From Clostridia bacterium (lineage in GTDB: Bacteria > Bacillota > Clostridia > Christensenellales > Borkfalkiaceae): a DNA stretch of 16,506 bases. Positions within the stretch are counted from its first letter, which is position 1. Each line of letters begins with the position of its first letter. Positions 1-8,530 of this stretch are shown piece after piece. The translations under genes were made by a program, and so were the position numbers. The notes under the pieces were generated by a model, which was not told the DNA's origin, searched no databases, and saw only the letters and a list, made by a program, of their open reading frames with translations. Where the stretch lies: assembly GCA_900770685.1 (NCBI GenBank), contig CAAGLC010000002.1:1-16506 (forward strand), in the 5' to 3' direction.

Positions 1-19
1 ACGTGTGCTCTTCCGATCT
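1..19. other. Illumina adapter remnant
   Basis: These bases end in GCTCTTCCGATCT and match the 3' end of the Illumina TruSeq read-2 adapter, which I recognise from memory. Genuine rpoD coding sequence begins directly after it, at base 20 or 21. The adapter replaces the upstream codons of rpoD, so this is library or assembly residue and not genomic DNA. Confidence 0.95.
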
Positions 20-20
20 A

Positions 21-122
21 TTTAACGTAACCAGAGAGCGTATAAGACAAATTGAAGCGAAAGCGCTTCGCAAATTGCGTCATCCAAGCAGATCAAAACG
101 CCTTAAGGACTTTCTAGACTAA
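21..122 (+). CDS. rpoD: RNA polymerase primary sigma factor RpoD/SigA, C-terminal fragment
   Basis: Partial gene: only the last 33 codons and the TAA stop remain. They encode the end of sigma region 4.2, the helix-turn-helix that reads the promoter -35 element. The protein reads FNVTRERIRQIEAKALRKL followed by RHPSRSKRLKDFLD, nearly identical to the carboxyl end of group 1 sigma-70 factors such as Bacillus subtilis SigA. The rest is missing because the sequence runs into adapter, not because the gene is broken. The TAA shares its last A with the ATG of trmK (TAATG), which suggests translational coupling. rpoD followed by trmK and nif3 is typical Firmicutes order. Confidence 0.95.
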   Translation, partial: FNVTRERIRQIEAKALRKLRHPSRSKRLKDFLD

Positions 123-772
123 TGACCGACAGATTAAACAAGATATTTTCGCTAATTCCTAACTGCAAGGTTTTTGCAGACGTGGGGTGTGATCACGGCT
201 ATCTTTCTAAAGCCGTGTTAGACGGTAAAAAAGCGCAAAAAGTATATTTTTCCGACCTTTCTAAAAACTGTCTTGATAAAGCGAAAAGGCTACTTTTTGA
301 TTATGAACAAAAAGGCGAAGCGATAGGCGTAGTATCTAACGGGTTTGAAAATTTAGAAGGCGATATCGATTGCGCACTCGTTGCTGGTATGGGTGGAGAA
401 GAGATTTTATTAATACTAAAAAACGCTAAAACTCTACCTAAAACGCTTATACTTCAACCAATGAAAAACGCAGAAAAAGTAAGGCGATTTTTGAACGGCG
501 TAGGGTACGTTTTAAGCACGGACGTTACCTTTAAGGCGGACGGGAAGTTTTACGATATTATTTGCGCAAGCAAGGGAAAAGAGAGCCTAACCGAAGACGA
601 GGCGTTTTTCGGAAAGGACAACCTTTCTCAAATGCCTATAGCGTTTATCGAAAGGTGGAAAAATAGAAAAAACGATATCTTGGGCTTTTTATCAAATAAG
701 GGGCTTAGCGAGATTAACAAAAAGGCGCTACTTAGCGAGTTGGAAAGGATTAATCGATATGTTAAAGATTGA
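122..772 (+). CDS. trmK: tRNA (adenine(22)-N(1))-methyltransferase TrmK
   Basis: A 216-aa cytosolic enzyme that would methylate N1 of A22 in the tRNA D-loop, using S-adenosylmethionine. The Rossmann-fold SAM-binding motif I is at residues 19-28 (ADVGCDHGYL). The family signature AGMGGEEI lies at about 88-95, followed by LILQPMKN near 109-116. The C-terminal third is Lys/Glu-rich and probably helical, as in B. subtilis TrmK (YqfN). Length is close to the family norm of roughly 225-240 aa. The ATG overlaps the rpoD stop, and the gene overlaps the next by 14 bp. Position between rpoD and nif3 matches the sigA-yqfN-yqfO region of Bacillus. Function is inferred from family and synteny. Confidence 0.93.
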   Translation: MTDRLNKIFSLIPNCKVFADVGCDHGYLSKAVLDGKKAQKVYFSDLSKNCLDKAKRLLFDYEQKGEAIGVVSNGFENLEGDIDCALVAGMGGEEILLILKNAKTLPKTLILQPMKNAEKVRRFLNGVGYVLSTDVTFKADGKFYDIICASKGKESLTEDEAFFGKDNLSQMPIAFIERWKNRKNDILGFLSNKGLSEINKKALLSELERINRYVKD

Positions 773-1553
773 TAAACTTTTTGAAGTTTTAGATGAGTTT
801 GCTCCAATAGAGTTATCTCACAAACTGATTGAACAAGGCGATTACGACAATAGTGGAATTTTAATTCGGGAGCACGAAGAAGTTAATAGAGTTTTATTCT
901 CGTTAGACTTTTCGATTAAAGCCGTTCAAACGGCAAAAAGGCTTAAATGCGATACTATCGTTACTCACCATCCTGCAATTTATAAGCCCTTAAGCGTTAT
1001 CGACGGGCAAATTCAATCGTCAAGAGCGTTGCTCGAAAGCATGAAAGCAAAGATGAACGTAATTTCTATGCACTTAAACCTAGACGTTGCTAGCGGTGGT
1101 ATAGACGCGTGCTTATGCTCGGCGTTGGGTGGTGAAAAATATAAAATATTAGAGCCGATTGACCAAAAGAACGGGTACGGTAGAGAATTTATAATAAACG
1201 GCATAACTTTAGAAGAGTTGGTAAAGAGGGCAAAGAAAAACTTAAAAACCACTAAAGTAACCGTTTACGGCAAGAGAAAAATGCCGTTAAAAAAGGGAGC
1301 GAGTTTTTGCGGTGGGGGAGCGAGCCACGCGCAACACGCGGTTGAGTATTTAAAGACGGACGCAGACGTTATAATAACTTCAGACCTACCGCATCACGTT
1401 ATCACTTCGCTCGTAGAAAGTGGAAAATGTTTGATTATTTTAACTCATTACAGTTCGGAAAATTACGGATTTAGTAAGTTTTTTGAAAAGACTAAGAAGG
1501 CGTTAAACAACAAAGCGGAAACCTTTTATTTTGAAGATAAAAGATTTTTATAA
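759..1553 (+). CDS. Nif3-like dinuclear metal-center protein (DUF34/YqfO family)
   Basis: A 264-aa member of the Nif3/DUF34 family. These are hexameric proteins with a two-metal site, and proposed roles include GTP cyclohydrolase I type 2-like activity or metal handling; the true reaction is unsettled. Expected metal ligands are visible: the HH pair at 70-71 (VTHHPAIYKPL), D109 in MHLNLD, and H230 and E234 in THYSSENYG. The conserved glycine-rich CGGGASHA is at 184-191, followed by VIITSDLPHH. It is the short form, like E. coli YbgI, without the PII-like insert that lengthens B. subtilis YqfO to about 370 aa. The ATG lies inside trmK, with AAAGGA at 744-749 as ribosome-binding site, so the pair is probably translationally coupled. 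Confidence 0.92.
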   Translation: MLKIDKLFEVLDEFAPIELSHKLIEQGDYDNSGILIREHEEVNRVLFSLDFSIKAVQTAKRLKCDTIVTHHPAIYKPLSVIDGQIQSSRALLESMKAKMNVISMHLNLDVASGGIDACLCSALGGEKYKILEPIDQKNGYGREFIINGITLEELVKRAKKNLKTTKVTVYGKRKMPLKKGASFCGGGASHAQHAVEYLKTDADVIITSDLPHHVITSLVESGKCLIILTHYSSENYGFSKFFEKTKKALNNKAETFYFEDKRFL

Positions 1554-1586
1554 AAAGTAAAACAGTAAGATTAAGGAGAAACTTTA

Positions 1587-2282
1587 ATGATAGAAAATTT
1601 ATTGAAATATCAACAGGCGGATGCACAACTTCGCGAAATTGAAAAGACGCTTGCAAAAAGCGACGAAAGAAGAAGAGCCGTGGAGGCGAAAAAGTTTTTA
1701 GACGGCGTTAACGAAAGCGTAAATAAATTAGACGCGAAAGCGGGCGAACTTTTATCGGCGTATGAAAGTATAGTTAGCGAAAGGGAAAAACTCGAAGAAC
1801 AAAAAGCAGAATTTACTAAGGCTTTAGAGGGGATTGAGGACCGTACCGGAGCAACCTATTTATTAAAAAAGGTTGACGAGTTGCTTGCAAAAATTAAAAG
1901 TGCAACTAATGCGATAAAGAAGATATCCGACGAAGTTTCCGCGCTCGCAAACGAATATATGTTCATCAAGAAAAAGACTAAGGAAGAACAAGAAGCGTAT
2001 AAATTAAACGCGCAAAAATATAACGAGTTCAAGGCTGGCTTTGATAAAGAGAGAGAAGAAATTAAGTCGGAACTTGAAAAAATTAAGCAAACGGTTGACG
2101 CTGAACTTATGGAAAAATATGCTAAGAAAAGGGATAATAAGATGTATCCTATAGTTTACGAAGTAGAAGGAAACGTTTGCGGTAGATGTAAAATGGAACT
2201 ATCGTTATCTGAAATCGGGAAATTGAAGACGGGCGGAGTAATCGAGTGTTCGTGCGGATGCTTATTATATAAGGGCAAATAA
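1587..2282 (+). CDS. Coiled-coil C4-type zinc-ribbon protein (COG1579-like)
   Basis: A 231-aa soluble protein. Residues 10-185 are rich in Glu, Lys and Ala with heptad-like spacing, indicating a long antiparallel coiled coil. The last ~35 residues form a zinc ribbon with C198 and C201 (CGRC), then C221, C223 and C225 (ECSCGCLLY). This matches the COG1579 family, often found beside nif3 in bacteria. Homologues such as Helicobacter HP0958 act as nucleic-acid-binding or flagellar chaperone proteins, but the role in this lineage is unknown. The second knuckle is unusual: CxCxC in place of the usual CxxC. AAGGAG at 1573-1578 fixes the start. It is the last gene before the terminator at 2301-2328. 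Confidence 0.85.
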   Translation: MIENLLKYQQADAQLREIEKTLAKSDERRRAVEAKKFLDGVNESVNKLDAKAGELLSAYESIVSEREKLEEQKAEFTKALEGIEDRTGATYLLKKVDELLAKIKSATNAIKKISDEVSALANEYMFIKKKTKEEQEAYKLNAQKYNEFKAGFDKEREEIKSELEKIKQTVDAELMEKYAKKRDNKMYPIVYEVEGNVCGRCKMELSLSEIGKLKTGGVIECSCGCLLYKGK

Positions 2283-2300
2283 AGGTATATAAAGAAAGTA

Positions 2301-2328
2301 AAACGACGGGATTTACCGTCGTTTTTTT
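2301..2328 (+). terminator. Rho-independent terminator after the rpoD-trmK-nif3 operon
   Basis: A perfect 9-bp stem, AAACGACGG (2301-2309) with CCGTCGTTT (2316-2324), closes a 6-nt loop. The T tract runs through 2328. It lies 18 bp after the zinc-ribbon stop codon and ends the first operon. Confidence 0.93.
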
Positions 2329-2400
2329 ATTGGGATTGCTATGTAGTTAAGTATATATTATATTATTTTAAAATAGGGAACGGAAATTTAATATAAAACC

Positions 2401-2429
2401 TTGTAAAAAGGGGGAAAATTTGGTATAAT
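2401..2429 (+). promoter_or_regulatory. Sigma-70 promoter for the ftsK-rimO-pgsA-cinA-recA operon
   Basis: The -35 is TTGTAA (2401-2406) and the -10 is a perfect TATAAT (2424-2429), with a 17-bp spacer. TG at 2421-2422 one base before the -10 makes it an extended -10 promoter. Transcription should start near 2436, about 20 nt before the ftsK ATG, leaving room for the GAGG ribosome-binding site at 2447-2450 and little else. The region between the upstream terminator and this promoter is A/T-rich and shows no other feature. Confidence 0.88.
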
Positions 2430-2455
2430 CTAATAAACGGAAAAAAGAGGTATAA

Positions 2456-5410
2456 ATGAGTAAACAGCAGGTTGACAATTCAGGCGAAAACAAGCCTTCA
2501 ATATTTACGAAAGAAACGCTAGGCGTAGTGTTAGTATTATTCGCTACGCTATGTTTGGTGTGCTTAATAACGAGAGAAAAGGTGTTTTACGTTCCCGGAC
2601 AATACGTTAACGCGTTTTTGCTTGGAACTTTCGGTTATTTTGCATACGCCGTTAATATCTACGTTTTCCTATTGGGTGTAAAACTTATTACCGATAAAAA
2701 TATTCCGTTAGGAAGAAAATATAAGTTATTAGGTACTTTGGCGTTTTTCTTAATTGCGCTTTTGGCTCATATCATCTCTATGGGAGCAAGTGTTAATAAT
2801 TTCGGCGAATATATAAAAACTGCTTACCAAATGGGAGAGGGTGGAATTTCAACTGCGTCTGCAGGTGGAGTGATTATGAGTTTAATATCCTATCCCGTTT
2901 CGGCGCTTTTGACGGTAACCGGTTCTTCCGTAGTAGTGGGGCTTGGCGTAGTAGCCGTCGTAGGAGTTCTTGCAGTTGACCTATTCAACGCAAAAAAACA
3001 AGGCTATAAAAAGCCCGCTCAGAAGTTTAGAAGTTCGGTGGTTGATAAAAAGATTGAAGACGGCGTGGAAATTTCCGGAGAAATGGAATATCCCGTAAGC
3101 GGTGTTTCTTTTCAAACCCAAAAGCCTAACCAAAAACTCTTCGTAAACAACGAAGAGGATTTTGCGTTTAAAACCAAAAAGGAAATTTCTAAAGGCGAAA
3201 CGGAATTAAAAATAGATTTTTCCGATAAGGGATTAGGCGTTAGCAGGTCTCAAGGCGTATATTCTGAAAGTTACGCTAACGAGATGAAAAAGAAAATAGA
3301 ATACATTAAAACGCCAACCAAATTCGATTACGACGCGCACGTAAAGAATTCTTATTACGGAACTACCGTGTCTGAGGCGATTCCCCCGCAAAGAAACAGC
3401 ACTATAGCGAGCGAAATTCAAACCGGTCTTGATAGAGCCAATCAAACTCGTATTCCCATGATAGAACACGAGCAAAAACAAACGGAAGCCGAGATTAGAG
3501 CCGAAGATTTTTCATCAAAATATCTTAATACCGAGCCTAACGAGGTAACCGAAGTAAAAACCGAAGAGCCTACCGTTTATCCGTTCGTAAACGAGCCTTC
3601 ATCGATAGTGGAAGAGCCTATTTTCGAAGAGAAAAACGAAGAGCCGATTACACGTAGTTTTGAAGTTCAACAACCTGAAACTGCGCAGGAAGAAAAAAGC
3701 GAAGATTTACCGTTAACAAACTTGCCGTTAACCGGTAGGAGAAGAAGCATGCTCTTCTCTACGCCTGAAGAAAATCAAGAGAGCGTTGATAACGGAGGAT
3801 TTAACGGTAAACTGTCTTCTGACGGGGATTTGTTTGCCAGAAGAAGAAGCGCCTCCGTTCCACAACAAGAGCCACAACAAAAAACCGAGCAGGAAAAGGA
3901 AAAACCACAAATTCCTATCAATAGGGTATATCATAAACCACCGCTTGATCTTCTTGAAAAACACGAAATGCCTAACGACGCTCCAACCGAAAACCATGAA
4001 GAGCGTAAGGCGATAATCAAGCAAACTCTTGAAGAGTTCCATATTAACGCAGAACCGAAAGATTTTATTCAAGGACCGACGATTACTAGATACGAAATAA
4101 TTATGCCACCGGGAATTTCGGTTAAAAAGGTGCTTAATTACGATAACGACCTTAAGATGAGATTATCGTCTAAAGACGGAGTTAGAATAGAAGCGCCAAT
4201 CCCGGGTAAGAACGCAGTTGGAATAGAAGTTGCTAATAAGACCAAAATAACCGTCGGTTTAAGGGAATTATTGGAGCAAACGGCAAACGCTAAACTTGGC
4301 GAAGGTAAACTTATATTCGCTATAGGTAAAGATATCGTTGGCAACGCAATAACCGATAACCTTGCAAAAGGTCCACACTACTTGGTTGCAGGCGCAACCG
4401 GTTCAGGCAAGAGCGTATGCCTTAACGTTATGATAGTATCTTTACTTATGAGATACAGTCCCGAAGACTTAAGGTTAATATTAATTGACCCCAAGAGCGT
4501 TGGCTTTAGAATTTACGAACATATTCCACACCTAATGATTGACGAAATTATAACCGAGCCGAAGAGAGCGTTAGCGGCTTTATCTTGGGCGCAGGTGGAA
4601 ATGGAAAGGCGATACAAAGTTTTCGCCGAGTGTCCTGAACTTATTATGGATATCGAAGCGTATAACTCTCGAATTGCTGGACCTACCGTTGCCAAGATGC
4701 CTAGAATAGTAGTCGTTATCGACGAACTTGCAGACCTTATGGAAACGTGCAAAAAGGATATGGAAGCGAAAATTCGTGCAATTGCGCAAAAGGCAAGGGC
4801 GGCGGGAATACATTTAGTACTTGCAACTCAAAGACCTTCGGTTGACATTATTACCGGTACGATTAAGGCAAACCTGCCGTCAAGAATAGCGCTAAAGGTT
4901 ATGAACTTTAACGATTCGCAAACCATATTGAGCGAGGCGGGAGCGGAAAAACTTTTAGGCAACGGCGATATGCTTTATAAAAACTCGTCAATGCCAGAGT
5001 GCGAGAGATATCAAGGCGCTTGGATTTCCGATAGAGAAATTACTAACGTAGTAAACTATATCAAAGAACGTAACGAAAGTTACTTTGATGACGACTTGAA
5101 AGATTATCTCGATAAGTCCACCAATCAAAGTAGAGAAGAAACGACTTTCGAAGGAGAAAGTGAAGACGGGGAGAGCGAAGTTAGTGACCTTTTCAAAAAG
5201 GCGTTGTGGCTTGCAATCAACACGGGAACGGTTTCAATTTCGCAACTTCAAAGGAGATTCCAAATAGGATATCCGAGAGCAGGTGGATTAGTGGATAAAA
5301 TGCAACAACTCGGTTACGTTTCTGAAAACGACGGAGGAAGGGCTAGAAAAGTTTTAATAACTAGGGAAGAGTTTGAACAAAAATTCGGACCTATGAGCGA
5401 TACGTTTTAA
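2456..5410 (+). CDS. ftsK: DNA translocase FtsK/SpoIIIE
   Basis: A 984-aa membrane-anchored, ATP-driven DNA pump that moves chromosome DNA through the closing septum. The N-terminus has four or five hydrophobic segments (about 22-39, 53-77, 90-109, 135-156, 158-176). A variable linker of over 300 residues follows, rich in Glu, Pro and Gln. The RecA-like motor domain carries Walker A at 646-653 (GATGSGKS) and Walker B ending D756-E757 (VVVIDELADL), plus the family sequence HLVLATQRPSVD. The C-terminal winged-helix gamma domain (about 910-972) contains ISQLQRRFQIGYPRAGGLVD, which in homologues reads polar KOPS/SRS DNA motifs. It is first in its operon, with an extended -10 promoter just upstream. 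Sequence alone does not decide between vegetative FtsK and sporulation SpoIIIE. Confidence 0.96.
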   Translation: MSKQQVDNSGENKPSIFTKETLGVVLVLFATLCLVCLITREKVFYVPGQYVNAFLLGTFGYFAYAVNIYVFLLGVKLITDKNIPLGRKYKLLGTLAFFLIALLAHIISMGASVNNFGEYIKTAYQMGEGGISTASAGGVIMSLISYPVSALLTVTGSSVVVGLGVVAVVGVLAVDLFNAKKQGYKKPAQKFRSSVVDKKIEDGVEISGEMEYPVSGVSFQTQKPNQKLFVNNEEDFAFKTKKEISKGETELKIDFSDKGLGVSRSQGVYSESYANEMKKKIEYIKTPTKFDYDAHVKNSYYGTTVSEAIPPQRNSTIASEIQTGLDRANQTRIPMIEHEQKQTEAEIRAEDFSSKYLNTEPNEVTEVKTEEPTVYPFVNEPSSIVEEPIFEEKNEEPITRSFEVQQPETAQEEKSEDLPLTNLPLTGRRRSMLFSTPEENQESVDNGGFNGKLSSDGDLFARRRSASVPQQEPQQKTEQEKEKPQIPINRVYHKPPLDLLEKHEMPNDAPTENHEERKAIIKQTLEEFHINAEPKDFIQGPTITRYEIIMPPGISVKKVLNYDNDLKMRLSSKDGVRIEAPIPGKNAVGIEVANKTKITVGLRELLEQTANAKLGEGKLIFAIGKDIVGNAITDNLAKGPHYLVAGATGSGKSVCLNVMIVSLLMRYSPEDLRLILIDPKSVGFRIYEHIPHLMIDEIITEPKRALAALSWAQVEMERRYKVFAECPELIMDIEAYNSRIAGPTVAKMPRIVVVIDELADLMETCKKDMEAKIRAIAQKARAAGIHLVLATQRPSVDIITGTIKANLPSRIALKVMNFNDSQTILSEAGAEKLLGNGDMLYKNSSMPECERYQGAWISDREITNVVNYIKERNESYFDDDLKDYLDKSTNQSREETTFEGESEDGESEVSDLFKKALWLAINTGTVSISQLQRRFQIGYPRAGGLVDKMQQLGYVSENDGGRARKVLITREEFEQKFGPMSDTF

Positions 5411-6741
5411 TGATGGCGGAAAATATTGTTAGAAAAAAGGTTGGCGTAATATCGTTAGGATGCGATAAAAACCGAGTAGATACTGAAAAGGCGCTTGCGA
5501 TATTAAAAACACGGTTTGAATTAGTTTCAGATCCCGAACAAGCGCAAATCATAATGATAAACACGTGCGCGTTTTTAGAAAGTTCAAGAAAGGAAGCGAT
5601 AGAAGAAATTTTATACGCCGTTTCGCTTAAACAATCGGGGAGCGTGGAAAAAATAATCGTTACCGGGTGTTTGCCACAAAAGTTTATCAACGAAATTTTT
5701 AACGAACTTATAGAGGTCGACGCGTTTTTGGGAATATCCGATTACTCTAAAATTCTATCGGTTATCGAAAGAATTTATCGTGGCGAAAGGGTTAAAGAAA
5801 TAGGCGAGCCCATTAACGAAGATTGCATAAATAGAGTATTAACTACCGACGGATATGCCTACTTAAAGATAGCGGACGGGTGTAATAACCATTGTACTTA
5901 TTGCCTAATTCCTAAAATTAGAGGGAAATATAGGTCTATTCCAAAGGAAAGGCTAATTGAGGAAGCCAAAAATCTTGGAGAAGTAAACGAACTAATTTTA
6001 GTTGCGCAAGACCTAACGAGATACGGGCAAGATTTAGAGAATAAAAGTTCACTCGTTCAGTTAATCAGAGAACTTTCCGCTTTAAGAAACGTTTTAGGAA
6101 TAAGGCTACTATATTGCTATCCAGAGTCGATTACGGACGAACTTATTCACGAATTTAGTGTAAACCCAAAACTTATAAGATATATCGACGTACCGCTACA
6201 ACACGCCGACGATAGCGTGCTAAAGCGTATGGGTAGAAAGGGGACTTGCGCAGATTATCTAGAGTTAATTAAAAAACTTAGAGAGAGCGTTAAAGGCATT
6301 GCGATAAGGTCAACTTTTATTACGGGGTTTCCGGGAGAAACGGAAGAAGCGTTTAATAATTTACTAAACTTTTTGCAGATGGCAAAATTAGATAACGCGG
6401 GATTTTTTAAGTACAGTAGAGAAAAAGATACGCCTGCTTATTTACTTGACGGGCAAATAAAAGAAGGCGTTAAGACTTTAAGGTTAAAAAAACTTTATAA
6501 AGATCAGAAAAAAATATCAAAACAAAACAACAAAGATTTAAGGCTTAATAAGAGTTTTAAGGTTTTAGCCGAAGGTTTTGATTACGACCAAATGATTTAT
6601 TACGGAAGGGCGTATTTTAACGCTCCGGACGTTGATGGAATGATTTATTTCTTTTCAAGTGAGCCGGTTGTCTACGGTGAGCACGTAGACGTTAAAATTA
6701 CTTCGGTAACAGCGTACGATTTATATGGAGAAAGACAATGA
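5410..6741 (+). CDS. rimO: Ribosomal protein uS12 methylthiotransferase RimO
   Basis: A 443-aa radical-SAM enzyme that adds a methylthio group to a conserved aspartate of ribosomal protein S12. The N-terminal UPF0004 domain has the three cysteines of the auxiliary iron-sulfur cluster: C18 in SLGCDKNRVDTE, C53 in NTC and C87 in TGC. The SLGCxKNxVD wording distinguishes RimO from MiaB and MtaB. The radical-SAM cluster is C158, C162, C165 (DGCNNHCTYCLIP). The C-terminal ~65 residues fit a TRAM domain. The ATG shares an A with the ftsK stop (TAATG), and a second ATG at 5413 is an alternative start. I see no clear Shine-Dalgarno, so translation is probably coupled to ftsK. Length is normal. Confidence 0.95.
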   Translation: MMAENIVRKKVGVISLGCDKNRVDTEKALAILKTRFELVSDPEQAQIIMINTCAFLESSRKEAIEEILYAVSLKQSGSVEKIIVTGCLPQKFINEIFNELIEVDAFLGISDYSKILSVIERIYRGERVKEIGEPINEDCINRVLTTDGYAYLKIADGCNNHCTYCLIPKIRGKYRSIPKERLIEEAKNLGEVNELILVAQDLTRYGQDLENKSSLVQLIRELSALRNVLGIRLLYCYPESITDELIHEFSVNPKLIRYIDVPLQHADDSVLKRMGRKGTCADYLELIKKLRESVKGIAIRSTFITGFPGETEEAFNNLLNFLQMAKLDNAGFFKYSREKDTPAYLLDGQIKEGVKTLRLKKLYKDQKKISKQNNKDLRLNKSFKVLAEGFDYDQMIYYGRAYFNAPDVDGMIYFFSSEPVVYGEHVDVKITSVTAYDLYGERQ

Positions 6742-7325
6742 ATTTGCCAAACAAAATAACGTTAACCAGAATATTTTTAATACCCGTTTTCGTTTTATTT
6801 TATTATCTGAACGTAGTTCCGTTTAATTATATTATTTCGGCGTTTATTTTCACCGTTGCGTCCTTTACCGATTTTTTGGACGGGGCAATTGCAAGAAAAC
6901 GCAACCTAGTTACTTCGTTTGGAAAATTTTTAGATCCTATAGCGGATAAAGTTTTAGTTTCAACTGCGTTAATCATTTTGTTAGCACCACCTGTATCTGC
7001 TAGTCCGTTTGCGTTAGAAGTATTTAATTTGCCTAACTTTTTACCGGCTATATTCGTGCTTTTAATAATGGCAAGAGAACTTATAATATCCGGTTTCCGT
7101 TTGGTTGCCGCAGGGAAAGGATTAGTAATTTCCGCAGACAAATCGGGTAAGATTAAAACTTTTTTTACCGACGTAACTATCGTTTGGATTTTGGTATTTA
7201 TGAGTTTTGATTTACCTTATCTAAAACTCGTAGGTTTAATTTTATTAGGCGTATCGGTTTTGTTAACGGTATATTCCGGAATAGAGTGCATAGTTAAGAA
7301 TAAACACGTCGTTAAGGATAAATAA
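6738..7325 (+). CDS. pgsA: CDP-diacylglycerol--glycerol-3-phosphate 3-phosphatidyltransferase
   Basis: A 195-aa integral membrane enzyme that makes phosphatidylglycerol phosphate, the first committed step to phosphatidylglycerol and cardiolipin. The complete CDP-alcohol phosphotransferase signature is present: D45, D48-G49, A52-R53, G62, D66 and D70 (DFLDGAIARKRN to GKFLDPIADK). These aspartates hold the catalytic metals. Hydrophobic segments flank it (about 8-40, 72-84, 98-125, 140-185). The length is normal for the family. The start overlaps the rimO stop by 4 bp (ATGA), with GGAG at 6727-6730 inside rimO as ribosome-binding site. Position before cinA-recA is the standard Firmicutes arrangement. 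Confidence 0.95.
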   Translation: MNLPNKITLTRIFLIPVFVLFYYLNVVPFNYIISAFIFTVASFTDFLDGAIARKRNLVTSFGKFLDPIADKVLVSTALIILLAPPVSASPFALEVFNLPNFLPAIFVLLIMARELIISGFRLVAAGKGLVISADKSGKIKTFFTDVTIVWILVFMSFDLPYLKLVGLILLGVSVLLTVYSGIECIVKNKHVVKDK

Positions 7326-8530
7326 TGAAAACAGCGTTAATAGTATTTCGTTCTTTGGGAGACGAGGGGAACGGCAAATATTTAGACGACATTATATCAA
7401 TATTTAAGACCGATGGTTTTAGCGTTGATAGAGTGGAAATTTTATCCACGAAAGACGATTTGGCGTTTTCAAGAACTTTATCAGAACTCAAGGACGTTGC
7501 CGATAATTTAATAGTTATTCATAACGCTAAGTGCGAGTTTAACGTTAAGCAAGGGATTTCCGATTCGTTTGAATCTCCGCTTGCTGAAAACGACAACGCT
7601 TTGACTTTCGTTCAAGCAGTTTCCAAAGCAACGGGGGAAATTTATTTAGAAGAATACGCAAGTATTCCCGTTGACGCAACGTTAATTCCAAATATTAACG
7701 GGGCGTATCAGGGTTTTATGATGGACGACGCCGAGTTTACGCTAGCAGTTCTTCCTGAAAGCGTAAAAGAAATAGGGGTGATGGTAGACAAGTATTTAAC
7801 GCCCTATCTCGAAGCAAAATATAACCTTAAAAGAAAGAGAATAACCTTAAAATACGTTGGGGATGAAAAAAAGGCTATTGAAGTTATAGAACAAGCCAAA
7901 ACCCTAAGTGATTGTCCATTAACTTATACCGTTAAGGAAAATTACGGTGATTTTAAGATTCAGTTAATATTTGAAAATTTTGAAGAAAACGACGGGGCTA
8001 TAATTTTAAGGCAAATAATCGCTCAATTAAAAAACGAAATTTACGCCGAGTACGACGTGGGTTTAAGTGAAAGATTGTTTGACTTATTAAATTTAAGAAA
8101 GTTAAAGATGTCCACGGCAGAATCTTTCACTTCCGGTAGAGTGGTCGCAAAACTTTTAGAAAACTCAGGAGCATCTAACGTCTTTCACGAAGGAGTGGTT
8201 TGCTATTCTAACAAAAGCAAGATAAAAAGATTGGGCGTTAGAGTTGACGATTTGACTAGGGAAGGCGCTGTAAGTTCAATCGTAGCCTATCAAATGGCGG
8301 TGGGATTATTAAACGAGCCCGAGTGCAATATTGCCGTTGCTACGACGGGGATTGCAGGACCAAAGAGCGACGATACTGATAAACCGGTAGGTTTATGTTA
8401 TATCGCAATCGGTATGAGAGACGGTGTTCATACCTATAAACTTAACCTTTCGGGTAGTAGAGAAGAAATAACCGAAAAGGCAACGAATAAGGCGTTATTT
8501 TTGGCTATAAAAAGGCTAAAAAGCATATAG
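7325..8530 (+). CDS. cinA: CinA-family protein: intact C-terminal NMN amidohydrolase domain, degenerate N-terminal domain
   Basis: A 401-aa two-domain protein. The C-terminal part (about 250-401) is a good CinA/PncC domain, which in homologues deamidates nicotinamide mononucleotide. S267 sits in TAESFTSG and K299 in YSNKSK, the expected catalytic Ser and Lys, followed by ATTGIAGP and KPVGLCYIAIG. The N-terminal part lines up loosely with the MoaB-like COG1058 domain by position and by traces such as GAYQGF and LPESVKE...YLTPYL. It lacks the usual GTELLLGQ and TGGLGPTxDD motifs, so it probably has no ADP-ribose pyrophosphatase activity. The ATG overlaps the pgsA stop (TAATG), with AAGGA at 7314-7318. 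Placement between pgsA and recA strongly supports cinA. Confidence 0.88.
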   Translation: MKTALIVFRSLGDEGNGKYLDDIISIFKTDGFSVDRVEILSTKDDLAFSRTLSELKDVADNLIVIHNAKCEFNVKQGISDSFESPLAENDNALTFVQAVSKATGEIYLEEYASIPVDATLIPNINGAYQGFMMDDAEFTLAVLPESVKEIGVMVDKYLTPYLEAKYNLKRKRITLKYVGDEKKAIEVIEQAKTLSDCPLTYTVKENYGDFKIQLIFENFEENDGAIILRQIIAQLKNEIYAEYDVGLSERLFDLLNLRKLKMSTAESFTSGRVVAKLLENSGASNVFHEGVVCYSNKSKIKRLGVRVDDLTREGAVSSIVAYQMAVGLLNEPECNIAVATTGIAGPKSDDTDKPVGLCYIAIGMRDGVHTYKLNLSGSREEITEKATNKALFLAIKRLKSI

